Below are positions 59,790 through 64,000 of a DNA stretch of 64,000 nt, piece by piece. How positions within the stretch are numbered: position 1 is the stretch's first letter; each line of letters opens with the position of its first letter. Position numbers and translations under genes: made by a program. The DNA lies in assembly GCF_000383515.1 (NCBI RefSeq), contig NZ_KB911485.1:58341-122340 (forward strand), in the 5' to 3' direction. The notes beneath the pieces are model-generated. The model did not search any database and was not told where the DNA came from. It worked only from the letters and a program-made list of their open reading frames with translations. Origin of the DNA: Mesomycoplasma hyorhinis ATCC 17981 (GTDB taxonomy: Bacteria; Bacillota_I; Bacilli_A; Mycoplasmatales; Metamycoplasmataceae).

Positions 59790-60983
59790 ATGAATAAAAA
59801 AATAAAAGTTTTTGAAGTATTTGCAGGTATAGGATCACAATTTAAAGCTTTAAAAAATATTGAAAAAAGTTTGGATATAGAAGTAGAATCACTAGGTCTT
59901 ATTGAGTGATATCTTGATGCAATTATAAGTTATCAGAAAATTCATTTATATAAATCAAAAAAAGTAAATGTTTCTAGAGAATTAATGTTAAGCCAACTTC
60001 AGTCTTTAACTTTATCTAAAGACAGTAAATCACCTGTTTCTAAAAACTATTTTATGAAGCAAAATGAAGAAAAATTAAACAATTATTATCAATATCTTCT
60101 TCCCTTTATTAATACAATAACTAACCCAAACCAAGACAAGAAATTCTACACTGATATTAACAAAGTTCAGATTATACCCAAAGACATAGATATTTTTACT
60201 TATTCATTTCCTTGTCAAGATCTTTCGCAACAAGGAAATCAATTAGGAATTCAAGATAATACAAGAAGTGGTTTATTGCTTCAAGTAAAAAGGATTTTAA
60301 AGCAAAATCAAGACAGATTACCCAAAACTTTATTGATGGAAAATGTTAAATCATTAACAAATAAAAAATTTATGTCTCAATTTGAAGATTGAATTAAATT
60401 TTTAGAAACTTTAGGATATAACTCGAGTTGGAAAGTTTTGAATTCAACAGATTTTGGTTCTTCTCAAAACAGAGAAAGAGTATTTATGGTTTCTAAATTA
60501 AATAACAAGCCTTTTAAATGACCTTTAAAAATAAAGCACAATAATGATTTAAGTAGAATTTTAGAATCAAATTTTCAACCAACTGCTCAAATTCTAGAAC
60601 TTACTTCTAAAATAAAAGAAAAAGGAATTACTGAGTTTAAAACAACAACTAACAACATTTCTAAAGCTTTTATAAAAAATTGATCCAATTTTAATTCAGA
60701 AAATTATATTTATAACAACAAAGGTTTTGGACCTACTTTAACTGCTTCTGGAGCAAATTCAAGATTGAAATTTTACTTCAAAAACAAAGATATTTTTAGA
60801 TATATTAATGCTTATGAATCCTTTAAATATATGGGTTTTTCTTCGAAAGATGTAGATAAAATTTTAGAAACTAATTTAGTCTCAGAAAACAAAATCATAT
60901 TTATGGCTGGAAATTCTATTTCAGTTGAAGTTCTTGAATATATTTTTAAAAATTTAATTCTAGAAATCAAAGAGGAATTTTAA
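59790..60983 (+). CDS. DNA (cytosine-5)-methyltransferase
   Basis: 397 residues. Motif I FEVFAGIGSQ, motif IV FPCQDLSQQG with the catalytic Cys, motif VI MENVKSL (ENV), motif VIII QNRERVF and motif X GNSISVEVLEYI are all present in order. It transfers methyl from SAM to C5 of cytosine; the recognition sequence cannot be read. The ATG at 59790 is preferred; an upstream ATG at 59779 opens an 8-codon reading frame that overlaps it. The stop overlaps the next ATG (TAATG). Several UGA Trp codons hide the frame. Confidence 0.92.
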
Positions 60984-62146
60984 TGGCCATAAATAAAAAC
61001 ATTTACTGAGATGAAATTAATATTGTTTCAAATAACTTTAAAAAAGAAGACAAATTTGCTGCTAAATTTAAAGGAAAAATTAAATTTATATATGATTATT
61101 CATCTTTGGTAATTCATTATTTTCATTATGAATTAGAAATGTGTGAAATAGATATACTAACAACCCAAAGCTGATTTAAAAGTATGAATACAAATTTTAA
61201 AAAGAGAGAAAAAGTTTTTTCTTTATTAGGCTTACAACAAAAACCACGAGCTTCAAAAATTGATCATCATTTAGTGAACTTAAGTCAAGATCAGCTTAAA
61301 AAACTAAATCATTTTCTAAAATATGATTATGAAAGTACAATCAAAAACATTATTGCTTTAACTAGAGGTTCAAATCCTTCAGGAGAACTTATGTCTCCAA
61401 ACAATGCTCCAATAATTTTAGAAAAAGAAGACGTTTATTTTAAAAATAATTTTGCTATATTTTTTACTAATTTTTTTTACCCAATTGTTGAAATTGAAGA
61501 CTTAAGAGAACAAATTTTTAATGATACAAGCAAAAAACAAAATTATTTTCAATTATTTGTACAAAAAGCGACCCAACAAGATTCAAAATTTTTCAAAATT
61601 TTAAAAATAATTCAATATCTTTCTAACCATAATAAAAATTTCTATGAAAGAAAAGATTTAGGCAAGAAAAAACTTAAGGAATTAAAGGAATTAATTTCAA
61701 TAAAAAATATAGAAAAAGATATCAAAAACAGTCGGCAAAAATTTCAACAAAATATTGCAAAACAACAAAATATGCTTTTTGATTTTCTTCCTAAAGAAAA
61801 AGCTCATATTTGACCAGTTTCAGAAATTAAAAGAGAATTAATTAAAATTGATAAACAATCCAATAACCAAAACGAATATCAAAAGCTTTTATTTGCTATA
61901 GAAGATTATGAAAATTGCTTAGTTTTATCTCCTGATTTACACACTGCTTTTGATAAAAATTGATTTACTTTTGATGAAGTTACAGGCCATTTAATTTTTA
62001 TGGAAAACAATAAAGAAATTCAAGAATTTAGAACTCAATTAGTAAAAGATGGCAGAATTAATAAAATTATTCAAATTCCTTCAAAGTTTTTTACTAAAAA
62101 TAGACAAAAATATTTAGAAAAAAGGAATAAAAAACATATAATTTAA
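60983..62146 (+). CDS. Type II restriction endonuclease, HNH family
   Basis: 387 residues. The C-terminal part has HIWPVSEIKRE, then NCLVLSPDLHTAFDKNWFTFD, the shape of an HNH nuclease (His in HI-x-P, Asn in ENCLVL, and His in DLHTAFD). The N-terminal 250 residues are unrecognised and presumably read the site. Located directly after a C5 methyltransferase with overlapping start, it is the cognate restriction enzyme. Intact with UGA as Trp. No RBS; translation coupled. Confidence 0.82.
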
Positions 62147-62190
62147 GGGTATAAATTCAATTTTAATATTAAAATTTCAAAGGAAAGTAC

Positions 62191-63567
62191 ATGAAAATTA
62201 TTTCAGTAGGTACAAATCACGCAGGTACCTCATTTTTAAGAACATTTAGAAAATTAAATCCTACAGCTGAATTAGTAACTTACGACAGAAACACAGATAT
62301 TTCTTTCTTAGGATGTGGAATTGCTCTTTGAGTAGGGCAAGAATTTGAAGATCCAAGTGGATTATTTTATTCAAATGTTGAAGAATTAAAATCTTTAGGA
62401 ATTTCAGTCCACCTAGAACACGATGTTGTTGAAATTAACCGTGAAGAAAAATACGTAGTGGTTAAAAATCTAAGAACAGGTGAAGAATTTAAAGACACAT
62501 ATGATAAATTAGTTTTTGCTGGAGGAACATGACCAATTGTTCCACCATTTGAAGGTGTTAATTTAGAAAATGTTTTAATTTCTAAAACTTACACACATGC
62601 AAAAGAAATTAAAGCAAAAGCACTAGACCCAACTTTACAAAACGTTATTATTATTGGTGGTGGTTACATTGGTATTGAATTACTAGAAGCTTTCCACAAA
62701 TATGGTAAAAAAGTTACTCTAATTGATATGCAATCCAGAATTATTCCTAACTATTTTGATGAAGAATTTACTTCAAAAATGGAATATGCAATTAGAAATC
62801 ACGGAATTGAATTAAACTTTGGAGAAAAAGTTGAAAAATTCTTAACCGAAGATGGTGTTAGAGTTTCAGGTGTTCAAACAGATAAACACACATATGAAGC
62901 TGATTTAGTGATTTTAGCTATTGGATTTAGACCAAATACTCAAATTTTAGAAGGTTTAGAAAAATTACCAAATGGTGCTGTTTTAGTAGATGAATTCCAA
63001 AGATCAACAGTTGATAAAGATGTTTATGTAATTGGTGATTCAGCTTCAATGTGACATAATGCAACTGATTCACACGCTCACATTGCTTTAGCTACAAATG
63101 CAGTTAAATCAGGAATAGTGGCAGCATTCCACTTAGCAAAAGGTGAAGAAGTATTACCATTCCCAGGTTATGTAGGTACAAACGCAATTTCAGTATTTGG
63201 ATTTAATTTTGCATCAACAGGATTCTCATCAAATGGATGCAAAAATAACCCACATATTGATGAACATGCTGCAGAATATTTAGAAGACTGAGATCGTCCA
63301 GAATTTATGCAACATAAATCAAAAGTTTGAATTAAAATAACATATGAAAAAGAATCCAAAAGATTATTAGGTGCTCAAATTGGTTCATATGGAAGAAGTT
63401 TTAATCATACAGAGGTAATTTTCTTCTTGGCATTAGCAATTCAAAAGAAAATGACATTACCAGAAATAGCTCTTTCAGATTTCTATTTCTTACCTCACTA
63501 CAACAAACCATTTAACTTTGTGCTACAAGTAATCTTGAATGCTCTTGGATTAAATTACAAAGAGTAA
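62191..63567 (+). CDS. nox: NADH oxidase (water-forming), NOX/CoADR family
   Basis: 458 residues. FAD motif VGTNHAGTSFLR, SFLGCGIALWVG with the redox Cys (near residue 43), NAD motif VIIIGGGYIGIELLEAF, AIGFRPNT, and DVYVIGDSASMWH. It reoxidises NADH with O2, making water, important for fermentative mycoplasmas. RBS AAAGGAAAG; 44 nt after the endonuclease gene with no terminator, but with its own RBS. Followed by a terminator and the IS fragment. Confidence 0.92.
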
Positions 63568-63631
63568 GACTCTAATTCAAGTTTATAAAAGTTCAAATTT
63601 CAAAATATAAAAAAACAGGTAAATTGAGTAG

Positions 63632-63669
63632 ATCCCCTTTTCTTAGAAAAATAGAAAAGGGGATTTTTT
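63632..63669 (+). terminator. Terminator after nox / IS boundary hairpin
   Basis: ATCCCCTTTTC/GAAAAGGGGAT stem followed by T6, right before the transposase ATG. It may double as a transcription shield of the insertion element. Confidence 0.75.
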
Positions 63670-64000
63670 ATGAAATATTCATTAGAATTTAAATTAGAAT
63701 GTGTAAAAAAAATACAAAAAAGGAATTAAAATTAAAAAGCCTGATTTTGCTAATACAAATCAGAAAATTTTTTAAATCAAGTAAATTTTTGAGAAAAAAT
63801 TTATGACAAATTAGGAGTTGAAGGTCTTAAGAAAAAAACACGAAATAAAAAGTGAACTATAGATCAAAGATTAAACATAGTTAAAAGATTTTTAGCTGGT
63901 GAACCAATTGTTAAAATTTCACTTGAAAATAATCTTAATCCAAGTCTAATATCTTTTTGAGCGAAAAAATATTTAGAATCGGGAATTAGTGGTTTAGAAT
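63670..64000 (+). pseudogene. IS3-family transposase orfA, frameshifted, cut by window end
   Basis: The translation starts MKYSLEFKLECVKK and continues, after a shift in the A8 run 63705-63712, as YKKGIKIKKPDFANTNQK, and after another shift in the T6 run 63768-63773 as FLNQVNFWEKIYDKLGVEGL. This is the helix-turn-helix OrfA of IS3/IS150-type elements (IS1138-like in mycoplasmas): xYSLExKLECxK, then GVEGLKKKTRNKKW, and RFLAGEPIVKISLENN. The element is partial and the two slips mean it is likely dead. The orfB part would be beyond the window. Confidence 0.8.

Noticed and set aside
59779..59805. 8-codon ORF (MDAKWIKK) before the methyltransferase
   Set aside because: Probably incidental; it overlaps the true start, though a regulatory leader peptide cannot be excluded.

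Overview
The window is a very AT-rich chromosome segment in which UGA is read as tryptophan. Almost every housekeeping gene needs in-frame TGA codons to be read whole. Lipoproteins with a Cys lipobox are abundant, there is no sign of cell-wall genes, and the order rpmH-rnpA-yidC / dnaA-dnaN is intact. Together with the rRNA sequence this points to a mollicute of the Mycoplasma hominis group (Mycoplasmopsis/Metamycoplasma-like). Species cannot be named from the sequence alone.

Layout. (1) 1-8579: a plus-strand cassette of a UPF1-like SF1 helicase, an unknown large protein, a small protein with a HEPN-type RxxxxH motif, another unknown protein and a ClpB-like AAA+ ATPase. It looks like a multigene conflict/defence-type module but is broken by four in-frame TAA codons and at least two frameshifts. 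(2) 8642-13934, minus: a decayed lipoprotein behind an A18/-10 promoter, an intact lipoprotein, a large lipoprotein with an M23-like (HxxxD...HxH) C-terminal domain, and a polytopic membrane protein. (3) 13935-14493: a gene-poor stretch with two structured islands. (4) 14494-24145: the replication-origin neighbourhood (yidC, rnpA, rpmH leftward; dnaA, dnaN, yaaA, mnmG, rlmH and two tandem DHH phosphoesterases rightward). (5) 24216-35062: a small membrane protein next to a T17 tract, a lipoamide-dehydrogenase-like flavoprotein, a DUF2188 protein, and a leftward run valS / unknown 728-aa protein / ECF S component / MATE / greA / methyltransferase-like protein. (6) 35274-40192: 16S-23S rRNA operon without an adjacent 5S gene; the 23S carries A at the position of E. 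coli 2057. (7) 40272-42746: a YwaF-like membrane protein and three overlapping small membrane-protein genes. (8) 42902-54550: two paralogous four-gene operons (ABC-2-like permease with large ectodomain, ATPase, two lipoproteins sharing an aromatic N-W-x-x-[IF]-L-type motif), separated by a lactate-dehydrogenase relative that has lost its catalytic His. The second operon looks degenerate (H-loop His lost in the ATPase, first lipoprotein half length). (9) 54602-63567: TM2-like protein, trmB, M17 aminopeptidase, dnaJ behind a CIRCE operator, mnmA, a C5-cytosine methyltransferase plus HNH endonuclease behind a (TA)12 tract placed exactly as a -35/-10 spacer, and NADH oxidase. (10) 63670-64000: the start of a frameshifted IS3-family orfA that runs off the window.

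How the parts fit: the core genes are ordinary. The accessory interest lies in the decaying helicase/HEPN/ClpB-like cassette, the duplicated ABC-lipoprotein export systems, and several simple-sequence tracts (A18, T17, A17, (TA)12) placed in promoters, which suggest phase-variable control of a surface lipoprotein and of a restriction-modification system. No tRNA gene and no CRISPR array was recognised in the window.
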